From Clostridium pasteurianum BC1 (lineage in GTDB: Bacteria; Bacillota; Clostridia; Clostridiales; Clostridiaceae): DNA of 64,000 nucleotides. The position numbers and the translations under genes were made by a program. The stretch lies in the NCBI RefSeq assembly GCF_000389635.1, contig NC_021182.1, positions 3,534,001 through 3,598,000 on the forward strand, read 5' to 3'. Below, piece by piece: positions 1-8,314 of this stretch (position 1 is its first letter; every line of letters begins with the position of its first letter). Under the pieces are notes generated by a model, which was not told where the DNA came from, did no database searches, and saw only the letters and a program-made list of their open reading frames with translations.

Positions 1-514
1 AAATGATATCATCATTAAACCTCTTTCTAATTATTTTTGCTGGTACACCTGCAACTATGGTATAGGGCTCCACATCTTTTGTCACTATAGCTCCACTTCC
101 AACTATAGCTCCATTTCCTATGGTTACACCAGGCATAATAATTGCACTGTGACCTATCCAAGCATCATTTTCAATATATGTTTTACTACTTTTTCTCTTT
201 TCAAAAAATTCTTCATCATCTTTATCATCAAAACCATACATCTTCCTTCTATAGGTAAAATGATGTAAGCTAGGCCTTTCCATAGGATGATTTGTAGGTC
301 CTATTCTCACCATGGCAGCAATATTAGTAAATCTGCCTATTTCAACGTTTTGCAGAAAACAAAATTGTCCTGTATAGGAGTAATCGCCAAGAACAACATT
401 TTCATAGAAATTAAAAACCCCAACCTCTGTAAATTCACCCAGTTTTGAATTTACAATTTTACAGTTCTCACCTATTAAAGGTTCTATTGTCAGTACTTTT
501 TCCTCAGTATTCAT
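1..514 (-). CDS. Phosphonate-cluster hexapeptide-repeat transferase (3' end cut by window)
   Basis: Predicted left-handed beta-helix acyltransferase of the kind often encoded inside C-P lyase operons; its acceptor is not known. 171 codons are visible and the 3' end runs off the window. Hexapeptide turns are clear in [16 protein letters not shown] and [13 protein letters not shown], followed by the family-typical [10 protein letters not shown]. The ATG at 514 overlaps the phnM stop as ATGA, so translation is probably coupled to phnM and this is the next operon gene. Family assignment is firm. A role in acetylating an aminophosphonate or a pathway intermediate is inference from context. Confidence 0.85.
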   Translation of the reverse strand, partial: MNTEEKVLTIEPLIGENCKIVNSKLGEFTEVGVFNFYENVVLGDYSYTGQFCFLQNVEIGRFTNIAAMVRIGPTNHPMERPSLHHFTYRRKMYGFDDKDDEEFFEKRKSSKTYIENDAWIGHSAIIMPGVTIGNGAIVGSGAIVTKDVEPYTIVAGVPAKIIRKRFNDDII

Positions 515-1686
515 ATGCAGTAATTAGTCCTTGAGGTTAATTTTCCATCAACAAAAACTGATGTAATCACTGGGAACTCATTATCTAATTTTTCTATTAT
601 AATTATATCTGCCTTTTTACCTTCCTCTATGGATCCTATAGTTTTATCCATATTTACTGCCCTGGCTGGATTTATTGTAACCAGATTAAACATTTTATTT
701 ATATCAAGACCATGCTTTTCATTGAGTAAAAATACTGCATGAAGCATAGCTGCTGGATAATAATCACTGCAGAGTATGTCAATATAATTATTTTTTATAC
801 CCTCTACTGCACATAAATTACCTGAATGAGACCCACCTAATAGTACATTTGGCGCTCCTGCAATTGTATACATACCCATTTCCTTAGCGAATTTTGCCAC
901 ATCTAAAGTTATAGGAAATTCACTTATATTTGCACCATAATTTTTAACAACTTCTAGTTTTTCCACACTATCGTCATCATGAGAAGCTATGGAAATATTA
1001 TTTTTCATTGCTAAAGCTGCAATTTCCTTTATAGTTTCATCTGTTATTTTTTCCTTAGTCTCCCTACTATTAATGATTGTTTCTATTTCCTCATCAGATA
1101 TATGTCTATACCCTCTCAGTGTTTTTCTATATACTTCCAAGCTTCTGTATTGACCCTGACCTGGAGTATGATCCATAAAAGAAATCAAATTAACTTTACC
1201 ATCCTTAATATATCTTTTTATATTGTCAATTTGATTAACATTATCTATTTCAATTCTTGCATGAAAATTATGCCTTATAAGAGGTTTATTTTTATGCAAT
1301 ACATTAATAGCATTAATCATTTCTCTCACATTTTCAGGATTTCTTATGGGCACATTTTTAAGTTGATTTTCATCCATAGTAATAGAATGAAACATAGTTG
1401 TTATTCCCTGATTAATTAAAATTTTTTCTTCCTCTCTTAAGCTTATTGAAAAATCCATTATTGATGTTGGTCTTGGTGCAGTCATAGTCTCAATATAATC
1501 TGAATGTATATCAATAAATCCTGGTGCCACATACCCGTTCTTAGCATCAATTACTTCTTTAAAATAATTACTCCTAATCTGTCCCTGCTTTCTTATTTCT
1601 TTAATTGAATCATCTTCAATTAATAGATCATAACCTTCTAATATTTCATTTTCAGTTACTATTCTCCCATTTGTAATTAAATACAC
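511..1686 (-). CDS. phnM: PhnM, ribosyl-phosphonate triphosphate diphosphatase
   Basis: Amidohydrolase-family enzyme that in the C-P lyase pathway removes pyrophosphate from alpha-D-ribose-1-alkylphosphonate-5-triphosphate before C-P cleavage. The 391 residues match the family length. Metal-ligand regions are visible as [11 protein letters not shown] (about residues 54-64), HNFHARIEI and ASHDDDS, with the C-terminal [14 protein letters not shown] beta-sandwich return. The GTG start at 1686 is supported by AGGAGG at 1695-1700 with 8-nt spacing; a nearer ATG is out of frame. It follows phnK after 71 bp, so phnL, which lies between phnK and phnM in E. coli, is absent at this position. Confidence 0.95.
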   Translation of the reverse strand: MYLITNGRIVTENEILEGYDLLIEDDSIKEIRKQGQIRSNYFKEVIDAKNGYVAPGFIDIHSDYIETMTAPRPTSIMDFSISLREEEKILINQGITTMFHSITMDENQLKNVPIRNPENVREMINAINVLHKNKPLIRHNFHARIEIDNVNQIDNIKRYIKDGKVNLISFMDHTPGQGQYRSLEVYRKTLRGYRHISDEEIETIINSRETKEKITDETIKEIAALAMKNNISIASHDDDSVEKLEVVKNYGANISEFPITLDVAKFAKEMGMYTIAGAPNVLLGGSHSGNLCAVEGIKNNYIDILCSDYYPAAMLHAVFLLNEKHGLDINKMFNLVTINPARAVNMDKTIGSIEEGKKADIIIIEKLDNEFPVITSVFVDGKLTSRTNYCI

Positions 1687-1757
1687 TGGCCATACCTCCT
1701 AATATCAATAATTATTTTGTATTTGTTTCACTTCCATTTAGTTCAATAAAATAATTA

Positions 1758-2600
1758 CTATAGAAGTGAATATACCAATTGCTGTGTGTATGCAGACTGT
1801 GGATCTTCAAGTATCTGATCTGTTAGACCTCTCTCAATGATTTTTCCATTGAGCATAACAATTGTTCTATCTGCCAGCATTCTTATAACACCTAAATCAT
1901 GGGATACTACAATCATACTTATTCCAAGTTCTCTTTGAATTTCTTTAATTAAATCAAGTACATTTGCCTGTACAGATAAATCTAAGCCTGTAGTAACTTC
2001 ATCCAGCAATAAAATTGGCGGATTATTTGATAGGGCTTTAGCAATTTGTACCCTTTGCTGCATCCCCCCAGAAAAGTTTTTAGGAGCTTCCTTCATTCTA
2101 AAAAGTGGAATATTAACCTTTTCCAAAAGTTTTTTACCTCTTTCCTCCATGTCTCCTACATTTCTGTGACCAGCTGAAATTAATTTTTCAGCAATATTAC
2201 CTATAGATGAGAAATTCATTCTCAGTCCTTGTATTGGACTCTGATAAACTTTTCCCAACACATTATTCTTTATAAATCTTTTTTGCTGGGAGGATTCCAA
2301 AAATATATTAGCTTTCCCTTCTTTATAATTACCTATATATGCCTCTCCAGAAGTAACTTCTTTATCAAAGTATAAGCACTCCATCATAGTAGACTTGCCA
2401 CTGCCACTTTCTCCCACAACTCCAAGTATCTCTCCCTGGTATAAATCAAAGGAAATATCCTGGCATGCATATACAGTACCGCACTCCGGGCAAAAATTCT
2501 TTTCCAGCGTATCCCTTAATCCACTGCATTTTTCACAGCCGCTGCCAAATTGTTTGTTTAAATTTTTAATCCTTAGTATTGGATCTTCCATAAACATCAT
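1758..2600 (-). CDS. phnK: PhnK, C-P lyase ABC-type subunit with Cys-rich insertion
   Basis: Cytoplasmic ABC ATPase homologue that docks on the PhnGHIJ core; it is not a transporter. Walker A GESGSGKST lies near residue 63, the signature FSGGMQQR near 176 and Walker B ILLLDEVTTGLD near 196. The protein is 280 residues, longer than the roughly 250 of E. coli PhnK, because of an insertion between the first beta strands and Walker A. That insertion holds Cys22, Cys25, Cys37, Cys40 and Cys46 (CEKC, CPEC, YAC), like a zinc ribbon. From memory, similar insertions occur in other non-enteric PhnK proteins. The ribosome binding site GGTGGTGA is modest. A 154-bp gap separates it from phnJ, unusual in an otherwise tight operon. 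Confidence 0.93.
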   Translation of the reverse strand: MMFMEDPILRIKNLNKQFGSGCEKCSGLRDTLEKNFCPECGTVYACQDISFDLYQGEILGVVGESGSGKSTMMECLYFDKEVTSGEAYIGNYKEGKANIFLESSQQKRFIKNNVLGKVYQSPIQGLRMNFSSIGNIAEKLISAGHRNVGDMEERGKKLLEKVNIPLFRMKEAPKNFSGGMQQRVQIAKALSNNPPILLLDEVTTGLDLSVQANVLDLIKEIQRELGISMIVVSHDLGVIRMLADRTIVMLNGKIIERGLTDQILEDPQSAYTQQLVYSLL

Positions 2601-2754
2601 TTCAAATCACCACCATAATCATTAATATCCATTAATTTTCTCATTACAAATATCCATTTGTAATATTGAAACACTCCATCATTGTGCTATACTAGTTTGT
2701 ACTCTGGCGCCTCTTACGAACTATCCATAGTTTGATTGGCTATAGTAAAATAAC

Positions 2755-3606
2755 CTACTTTGATATATTCTCTCTGCTATTCATTCTCTCGATACAATAG
2801 CTTGTATCGTTACACTGATAATATTTTTCACTAGTTTTTTCATCTATGAATTCATCAAGGTATACATTAGAAGCGCCACATATTTTACAACTCTTACCTT
2901 CAAAATTTTCTGGTTTAAAGGCATAATCCTCAAAATGTAAGGATGTTATTTCTGTATAAGGTGGAATAGCATATATTTTTTTCTCTCTACCTGCCCCTAA
3001 AAGAATTAAAGCCTCAGAATAATTCATTTTTTTATTATCAAAACGTGGAATAGGGCTTGGTGACATCACATATCTCCCATTGGCAAATACAGGATGATCA
3101 GCGCCTGTTGACATATCTCCATATTTCATAATTTGTTCAAAAAGCATTAGCCAGACACCACTATACTCATTTTCAGCATGAAGTCTTTTTGTTTTATATT
3201 CACTTGGTTCAACGGCCCTAAGTGGTTCTGGAATTGGAACCTGCAAAACTAGTATTTGACTACTTTCAAGCTTTACTTCTGGAATTCTATGTCTTGATTG
3301 AATTATAGTAGCTTCTTCTGTTTTTTCTGTAATTTTTACACCAGTAGTATTTTGTATAAGTTTTTTTATGTTTACTGCATTTACAGATTCATCCGCTCCC
3401 TGATCTATAACCTTTAATATATCTTTTTTTCCAATTAAGGATAGTGTTAATTGAAGTCCTCCTGTACCCCAGCCTCTTGCAATGGGCATTTCTCTTGATG
3501 CAAAAGGTACCTGATATCCAGGAATTGCAACAGCCTTTAAAGAAGCTCTCCTGATTTCCTTCTTAGAGCTTTCATCAAAGAAAGCAAAATTATAATTTAT
3601 CTTCAT
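2755..3606 (-). CDS. phnJ: PhnJ, radical SAM carbon-phosphorus lyase
   Basis: Catalytic subunit that cleaves the C-P bond of ribosyl-1-phosphonate-5-phosphate to release the alkane and a ribosyl cyclic phosphate. At 283 residues it is family-sized. The four cysteines known to matter in this family are at residues 240, 243, 265 and 271 (CKIC and CNDTSYC), close to their positions in E. coli PhnJ. The ATG overlaps the phnI stop by 4 bp (ATGA), so the two subunits are probably made in fixed ratio. No radical SAM CX3CX2C motif is expected in this atypical family. Confidence 0.96.
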   Translation of the reverse strand: MKINYNFAFFDESSKKEIRRASLKAVAIPGYQVPFASREMPIARGWGTGGLQLTLSLIGKKDILKVIDQGADESVNAVNIKKLIQNTTGVKITEKTEEATIIQSRHRIPEVKLESSQILVLQVPIPEPLRAVEPSEYKTKRLHAENEYSGVWLMLFEQIMKYGDMSTGADHPVFANGRYVMSPSPIPRFDNKKMNYSEALILLGAGREKKIYAIPPYTEITSLHFEDYAFKPENFEGKSCKICGASNVYLDEFIDEKTSEKYYQCNDTSYCIERMNSRENISK

Positions 3607-4715
3607 TCAATTACACCTTTTCCTTTCCTGGTCTTACGAACACTATCTAATTTTGATTGAAAGGTTACATAGTGAGGTAATTTTAAATGAGACATAAAAC
3701 CTGAAGATTCAACACTATCTATATGCATCAGCACAAATTCTTCATTATGAGTAGGGTATTTTTCATCTTTAGTTTCCAGACATTGATCAAGTATAGCCAT
3801 AGCCATGGCCTTTGTTTCATTTTGTCCATAACAGATACCGTAGCCTATTCCAAACTCAAGACTTTGTTCACCCTTTTTTCCCTCTACAGTTTTAGGTATA
3901 AACATCTCCACCTCTGTAACTTCAATATCTCCAATATAGAAATCTTCTTCTTCCTTACAGGAATTTCCAAGGAGATCACTAATATACAGAGGTAGAGTAC
4001 CTACTCTCAATTCTCCTACAGTAGGATGAAGGGATCCATAACCTCTTAAGGCTGCATAGCCTAATGATACAACAGCCCCCGTCTGACCCCTTGTTAAAAT
4101 CTGTAATCTTTCACTTCTCTCCGTTGGAAATTCTATACTCTTTTTAGTTATGTCAATTGGGTTTTTATCATCCTTTTCATAAGTTCTAATAAGTCCCTCT
4201 TCTCTCAAAAAATCCATCACCTTAGGCATTTTTCTAAGTACATCTTCACTTTCTTGTTGTGCTGCATCACCCTGAAAGTTCTTTAACCAGCTCAAGGCCT
4301 CCTCTTTAGATTCATCTGCAAGTTCAAAATCCATAAGTCTGTGAGTATAATCATAGGCTGCTCCCAGAATTTGCCCTCCCGGTACATCTTTAAAGCTAGC
4401 TGAAATTCTTCTTTCCACTGACATATGGATGGATTCAACTGTTCTTGTATAATGTTTTCTCGGCAAAGTAGATCTATAAGCTCTTAATAAAAATACTGCT
4501 TCCTCAGAATTACCCTCCGACTGTTTAATTGCAAGTGCTGCCAATTCTTCAGAATACAAACTGCTCTCTGACATTATTTGATCAATAAGACCTCTCATGC
4601 CTGACTGTATTTCATTAACCTTTAAAATCTCGCCGCCTTTTAATCTTTTATATTTTAACCTCTTAATAGATTCCTCTATAGCCTTAGTTCCACCCTTTAC
4701 CGCAACATAACCCAC
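3603..4715 (-). CDS. phnI: PhnI, C-P lyase core subunit
   Basis: Core subunit of the PhnGHIJ complex; PhnI with G and H makes the ribosyl-alkylphosphonate triphosphate from ATP and phosphonate. It has 370 residues, near the family length (E. coli about 354). Recognisable blocks are GYVAVKGGTKAIEES at the N-terminus, GGQILGAAYDYTHRLMDFEL near residue 115, and YGICYGQNETKAMAMAILD near 295. It starts one base after the phnH stop and overlaps phnJ by 4 bp, so it is embedded in a translationally coupled operon. Confidence 0.96.
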   Translation of the reverse strand: MGYVAVKGGTKAIEESIKRLKYKRLKGGEILKVNEIQSGMRGLIDQIMSESSLYSEELAALAIKQSEGNSEEAVFLLRAYRSTLPRKHYTRTVESIHMSVERRISASFKDVPGGQILGAAYDYTHRLMDFELADESKEEALSWLKNFQGDAAQQESEDVLRKMPKVMDFLREEGLIRTYEKDDKNPIDITKKSIEFPTERSERLQILTRGQTGAVVSLGYAALRGYGSLHPTVGELRVGTLPLYISDLLGNSCKEEEDFYIGDIEVTEVEMFIPKTVEGKKGEQSLEFGIGYGICYGQNETKAMAMAILDQCLETKDEKYPTHNEEFVLMHIDSVESSGFMSHLKLPHYVTFQSKLDSVRKTRKGKGVIE

Positions 4716-4716
4716 A

Positions 4717-5310
4717 TTAATTCACCTTCCTTAAAACCTTTGTGGCCCTTGGTAAACATGTTAAATTTGAATTCACATCTGTAAAAACTATATCTATTCC
4801 CATGGGAAATTCTATATTCTTTTTACGTAATTTTTCTAACCAGATATTATCCAGTTCTACATCTATATAATTTTCATTCTTTACGCCAGGTCCCTTTAAT
4901 GAAAACTTTTTTTCATTGTTTATCTTATTGGTCTCAATAACCACAGTGGCTGATTTATGAGGATTTATTAGATCTCCCTCTTTAGCATAGGTTAATGCTT
5001 CCTCCAGCATAATTTTTTCTGAATCCTTTAACACAAATATAAAATCAGCTTTTTCCACACTTTCAGCCTTCGCGTATGTTAATTGCTGCACAAGCTTTGC
5101 AATTTCCGCTTCATATTTGGAAACAATCTTAAAACTCACCTCTGAATCCAATAAAATAAACATCAAAACTAATGTAGAATTTAAAATTTTTATATCAATA
5201 TGGATTTTGCTGCTTTCCTCTTCTATGCTCTCAATAACTCCAGGTCTTGACATACAATTTAATAATTTTCTATAAGCTGCCTGTACATCATGAACCATAT
5301 CAATTTTCAT
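4717..5310 (-). CDS. phnH: PhnH, C-P lyase core subunit
   Basis: Dimeric PLP-transferase-fold subunit of the PhnGHIJ complex, without PLP. The start is set at the ATG at 5310 (MKIDMVHDVQAAYRKLL) because GGGAGGA lies just upstream; an earlier in-frame ATG would add ten residues before the ribosome binding site. The resulting 197 residues fit the family. FRxLLNCMSRPG-like text (YRKLLNCMSRPGVIES) and the C-terminal PMGIDIVFTD and LPRATKV blocks are characteristic. It is 72 bp downstream of phnG and abuts phnI. Confidence 0.94.
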   Translation of the reverse strand: MKIDMVHDVQAAYRKLLNCMSRPGVIESIEEESSKIHIDIKILNSTLVLMFILLDSEVSFKIVSKYEAEIAKLVQQLTYAKAESVEKADFIFVLKDSEKIMLEEALTYAKEGDLINPHKSATVVIETNKINNEKKFSLKGPGVKNENYIDVELDNIWLEKLRKKNIEFPMGIDIVFTDVNSNLTCLPRATKVLRKVN

Positions 5311-5382
5311 GTCTATTCCTCCCTTGTATAAGTTTGGCATCTTTCACTTGCTATTTGTCATATTCAAATACCTTATCTCAAA

Positions 5383-5805
5383 TTACACTTTCATACTTTC
5401 AAAATTGACTTTGGTTTTTAAAATTTTGCTATCATTTAAAGCCTCTTCAGTTTTTATCCTTTTTTCTTCTTCAACTAAGATTTTTTCCCAGCTACCTGTT
5501 TCTTTTAATTCTAAATTGTAAGCAGCATCAATAACTGCAAGCCAATAGGCAAATTCAGGTTTGTTTCCCCTTACAATTCCTATTCCAAAAGCTTCATTAA
5601 TTTGTACCTTTGCTTCAGTAACCAACACTTCTCCAAGATAAAATAATGAATTCTTAGAGCTTTCTCGCATTTTTATCATTACAAGAGCACTATCTGGCTC
5701 CTCTATGGTTTTTATTTCATAATTTTTCTCTATTTCTTTAAACATATTTTTTGCTATTTCACTAGATCCCTTAATTAAAATTTCAGTTCGCCTTCTTCTT
5801 CTCAT
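5383..5805 (-). CDS. phnG: PhnG, C-P lyase core subunit (first operon gene)
   Basis: Small subunit of the C-P lyase core. The start is the ATG at 5805 (MRRRRRTEILIKGSS), chosen because AGGAGG at 5815-5820 sits 9 nt upstream and PhnG proteins normally open with a run of arginines followed by a T-E/Q-I-L motif; the longer frame to 5850 is not credible. The protein is 140 residues. RGNKPEFAYWLAVIDAAYN near the middle is typical. It is the promoter-proximal gene of the leftward phnGHIJKM-transferase operon. Its upstream region carries a candidate operator at 5915-5925. Confidence 0.94.
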   Translation of the reverse strand: MRRRRRTEILIKGSSEIAKNMFKEIEKNYEIKTIEEPDSALVMIKMRESSKNSLFYLGEVLVTEAKVQINEAFGIGIVRGNKPEFAYWLAVIDAAYNLELKETGSWEKILVEEEKRIKTEEALNDSKILKTKVNFESMKV

Positions 5806-5914
5806 TTCTAAAACCCTCCTTAGACAATTTTTATTATATCTTGTTACCAAGTTCTAAATTGTAAATCCCTTGTTAAGGCATGTTAAATAATAATATTGTC
5901 ATTTAACATTGTTA

Positions 5915-5925
5915 ATGATACGTAT
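5915..5925. promoter_or_regulatory. Candidate operator upstream of phnG
   Basis: ATGATACGTAT here closely matches ATGATACATAT at 6984-6994 ahead of the cupin gene; both are followed by an A+T tract with TATTTT and AATAA. The pair brackets the GntR-type regulator gene, which suggests a shared binding site. This is pattern matching on two sites only. Confidence 0.35.
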
Positions 5926-5926
5926 A

Positions 5927-6046
5927 TATTTTCATAATAAGCTACCAAAATATAATTTTAAATTAAAGAAGGTGCTGTTTCGCAATACACATATATTCAT
6001 TGCGAAACAGCACCTTTTTCTATCTTGTTATTTATTTTCAGATACC
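5927..6046 (-). repeat. Family T repeat (copy e) enclosing a terminator
   Basis: On the minus strand GTATCTGAAAATAAATAAC with AAG following begins immediately after the regulator stop codon, and a weaker partner resembling TAGCTTATTATGAAAATA occurs near 5930. The left end matches the other family T copies (43.9, 46.5, 56.2, 60.8 kb) closely; the right end is degenerate, so the outer boundary is approximate. Confidence 0.5.
5971..6014 (-). terminator. Terminator of the GntR-type regulator
   Basis: A perfect 16-bp inverted repeat (GGTGCTGTTTCGCAAT at 5971-5986 and its complement at 5999-6014) has a 12-nt loop. On the minus strand it is followed by TTCTTTAATT, and on the plus strand by TTTTT, so it may work in both directions. 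It separates the regulator from the phn operon, indicating that phnG has its own promoter between 5806 and 5970. Confidence 0.85.
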
Positions 6047-6753
6047 TAAATTATATATTTAAAGTAATCACATCTGTATATTATTTTTGTATATTCCAAT
6101 ATTTTTGCTGTTTCAGCATCAGCAGAATTAGTTTCTAACACTAATAAAGGAACTAAACTAGAGCATTCTAATATATTACGTTCTTCTTCCCCTGGAAAGG
6201 AAACACTTAAAATACTTTTCTTAGACATAAATTCCCTGTATCCATTACTTCTATAGTATTCAAACATGGAAGATATACTATCACCTGATTTTTCTATATC
6301 AGGTAAAGTAGCCGATGATACATAGGAAATATGTAATGCCATTGGTATATCACTTATAATTCTCAATCTTCCTATTTTATATACTTTATCACTGTGAGTT
6401 ACACCCAATTCTTTAAAAATCTTTTCATTATATTCAATTCTTTTAAAAAATATATTCTTTGAAAAGAAATCATAGCCTTTTTTAATCATTTTTTCACTAA
6501 AGCTTTCATCACCAGATAAAACCAAATCAATAGGTTTATGTCTATCTCTTAAGAAGCTACCTTTCCCCTGCTTTGAATAAATATAGCCCATTTCTTCCAA
6601 TCTTTCATAAGCTTTTCTTACTACTATCCTTGGAACCCCATAGGTATCTGCCAAAGCATTTTCTGAAGGTAATTTATTATCACTACTATATTCACCATTA
6701 TTAATATTGGATATTAACTCATCAATAATTTTGATTTCAATATTGTCCTTCAT
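6046..6753 (-). CDS. GntR/HutC-family regulator (UTRA domain), probable phn regulator
   Basis: 235-residue repressor-type protein. The N-terminal winged helix shows the GntR signature (KLPSENALADTYGVPRIVVR, about 27-46, then KAYERLEEMGYIYSKQGKGSF), and the remainder fits a UTRA effector domain. It lies directly upstream of the phn operon in the same orientation, the position of phnF-type regulators, so a phosphonate or phosphorylated intermediate is a plausible effector; that is inference. GGAG lies 9 nt before the ATG. A strong terminator follows the gene. Candidate operators lie at 5915-5925 and 6984-6994. Confidence 0.88.
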   Translation of the reverse strand: MKDNIEIKIIDELISNINNGEYSSDNKLPSENALADTYGVPRIVVRKAYERLEEMGYIYSKQGKGSFLRDRHKPIDLVLSGDESFSEKMIKKGYDFFSKNIFFKRIEYNEKIFKELGVTHSDKVYKIGRLRIISDIPMALHISYVSSATLPDIEKSGDSISSMFEYYRSNGYREFMSKKSILSVSFPGEEERNILECSSLVPLLVLETNSADAETAKILEYTKIIYRCDYFKYII

Positions 6754-7050
6754 AGACCTCTGCTCCTTTATTGATAATGTAGTATGTAATTATGGTATAT
6801 TAATTTCTTTAATTTAGTGTTTTATTTAGGTAAAATTAAATTAACAATTTAGCAAAACAAATTATGATAACTATTTGTTAACATCACCACGTTTTTTTCC
6901 AATGTAGTTAGCTTGCTTAGATAAAAGAGAATTTATTAGATTGTGAATAATATAATTCTTCTGTTTATCAAAGTTGGTAACATATGATACATATTTTTAT
7001 TAATAAAAGACTTATACTATGGTTAAAGAATATTAAAGAGGTGAAATACA
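6754..7050. other. Divergent intergenic region, regulator/cupin
   Basis: 297 bp of A+T-rich DNA between the leftward regulator and the rightward cupin gene. Apart from the candidate operator at 6984-6994 and the ribosome binding site at 7035-7041, no gene or stable hairpin was recognised. Confidence 0.5.
6984..6994. promoter_or_regulatory. Candidate operator upstream of the cupin gene
   Basis: ATGATACATAT, one base different from the site at 5915-5925 in front of phnG. Its position in the divergent regulator/cupin region fits autoregulation or co-regulation by the GntR-type protein. Hypothesis from two similar sites. Confidence 0.3.
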
Positions 7051-7386
7051 ATAAATAATTTAATAAAAAATATAGAATTTTCAAATATACTCAATTTAAA
7101 GGATTTAGTGTCATATCAGGAGGGCCAGGTTATAAGCAGAACTCTTGCACAGACACCTGCTGTAAATATCACTTTATTTTCATTGGACAAAAATGAAGGA
7201 ATTAGTTCACATGTGACTCCAGGAGATGCCATGGTTCAAATATTGGACGGTACAGCTGAAATTACAATAGGAGATAATACTTTTACTGTCAAAGAAGGCG
7301 AAACTATAATAATGCCTTCCAACATTCCACATGCACTCCAAGCTTGTGAAAAATTTAAAATGCTTTTAACAGTGATAAAGAATTAA
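7051..7386 (+). CDS. Small cupin-domain protein, apparent ATA start
   Basis: Single-domain cupin; such small proteins bind a metal and may be enzymes or sensors, and the function is unknown. The beta-barrel motifs are visible: SSHVTPGDAMVQILDGTAEITIG and the second motif IIMPSNIPHALQA. From GTG at 7108 the protein would be 92 residues, but the frame is open back to ATA at 7051 and the added residues (INNLIKNIEFSNILNLKDL) look like the normal N-terminus of clostridial homologues. AAAGAGG at 7035-7041 sits 9 nt before that ATA, whereas 7108 has no proper site. The true start is therefore probably AUA at 7051, giving 111 residues. A 14-bp terminator hairpin follows. Confidence 0.8.
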   Translation: MNNLIKNIEFSNILNLKDLVSYQEGQVISRTLAQTPAVNITLFSLDKNEGISSHVTPGDAMVQILDGTAEITIGDNTFTVKEGETIIMPSNIPHALQACEKFKMLLTVIKN

Positions 7387-7401
7387 TTATTTTATAAATG
7401 C

Positions 7402-7434
7402 GCTGTATCAAATTAAATATTAATTTGATACAGC
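7402..7434 (+). terminator. Terminator after the cupin gene
   Basis: A perfect 14-bp inverted repeat (GCTGTATCAAATTA at 7402-7415, complement at 7421-7434) has a 5-nt loop and a T-containing tail, 15 bp after the cupin stop. Confidence 0.75.
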
Positions 7435-7485
7435 CACTTTACAAAAATTTATTTTTCCTTAACATATCTACGTTTAGTATTTTCA

Positions 7486-7740
7486 TTATTGCTCACACTT
7501 CCATACTTTTTTGTCCATTTCCTTTATAAAATTTTCATGGTTCCATGCTCCCCAATCATCACCATATTCTTTATGTTTTGATGTTCCCAGCTTTTTGGCC
7601 TCATAAAAAGTCATATACTGCTTTTCTTTTATAATGGAAGTATCATATATTAAATTAGCTATTGGTACAGGCTTTTCATCTTCTTGTATTATTATTAGTT
7701 CATTAGTACATAACTTTGCTATTTCATAGAAAGCGATAAT
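7486..7740 (-). pseudogene. Unrecognised gene remnant
   Basis: The downstream part of a minus-strand frame reads like real protein (QEDEKPVPIANLIYD, MTFYEAKKLGTSKHKEYG, DDWGAWNHENFIKEMDKK), acidic and well mixed. The upstream part is I/F/Y-rich translation of noncoding DNA overlapping the start of the next, opposite-strand gene, and there is no usable start or ribosome binding site. It is best read as the C-terminal remnant of a lost gene. No family was recognised. Confidence 0.4.
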
Positions 7741-7788
7741 TTTTATACTTTCTATATAACAATAAAATGATAAAAAGGTGATGAAATT

Positions 7789-8100
7789 ATGGAAAAAGTA
7801 TATGATTCCAGAGATAGACTTTATGGTTATGTTGATGGAAATGTAATTTATGATGAATGTTATCATATCATGGGCTATACTGACGGTTCTGTGCTTTACG
7901 ATGAATATTATAACCCTATGGCATATGTATCTGATAGATTTGTTTATACAATGGATGGCACTCCTGTTGGATATTATAATGGCTACAATTTATACGATAT
8001 GAATGGTAATTATATAGGATATGGAAATCAAGGATTGCTTGGTACTATTCTTCTTTTATTAATCTTTAGACGTTTATTTAGACGCAGACGTATATTCTAA
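7789..8100 (+). CDS. 4-fold beta-flower-type small protein with membrane/Arg tail
   Basis: 103 residues built from four imperfect repeats of about 20 residues (YGYVDGNVIYDE, MGYTDGSVLYDE, MAYVSDRFVYTM, VGYYNGYNLYDM), the pattern of the 4-fold beta-flower fold. The end is a hydrophobic stretch (LLGTILLLLIFRRLF) followed by arginines, suggesting membrane attachment with a positive-inside tail. AAAGGTGATG precedes the ATG at good spacing. Function is unknown. An imperfect hairpin at about 8113-8147 may terminate it. Confidence 0.75.
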   Translation: MEKVYDSRDRLYGYVDGNVIYDECYHIMGYTDGSVLYDEYYNPMAYVSDRFVYTMDGTPVGYYNGYNLYDMNGNYIGYGNQGLLGTILLLLIFRRLFRRRRIF

Positions 8101-8280
8101 AGAAACAGTAAAACCTAAAGCTAGTTTTTGTACTAGCCCTAGGCTTTATCATGTATTAAGAATTCTATTATAGACAACATTATTGTGTCCTATTATTTCT
8201 GTACTATACTAGCTCCACTAAAATTCTTTAAACTGTTAACATTTCTTTCATCTTCCTTACCTCCAATATTTTTATAAATA

Positions 8281-8314
8281 AAAAAAGGACTATAGTTTCC
8301 TATAATCCTTTTTA
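8281..8314 (-). terminator. Terminator hairpin after the endolysin remnant
   Basis: An A-flanked hairpin (AAAAAGGACTATA with TATAATCCTTTTT, one G-U pair) ends in T residues on the minus strand, directly after the stop codon of the peptidoglycan-binding remnant at 8312. Confidence 0.7.

Noticed and set aside
1102-1419. Plus-strand frame opposite phnM
   Set aside because: Shadow of phnM with no ribosome binding site or recognisable protein features; the same applies to other plus-strand frames across the core genes.
2644-2665. ATTACAAAT/ATTTGTAAT hairpin in the phnJ-phnK gap as a terminator or processing site
   Set aside because: A 9-bp A+T-only stem without a T tract is too weak to call; the gap may simply be a relic.
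7741-7866. N-terminal extension of the minus-strand frame at 7486-7866
   Set aside because: It is I/F/Y-rich, has no ribosome binding site and overlaps the start of the beta-flower gene; it is treated as noncoding.
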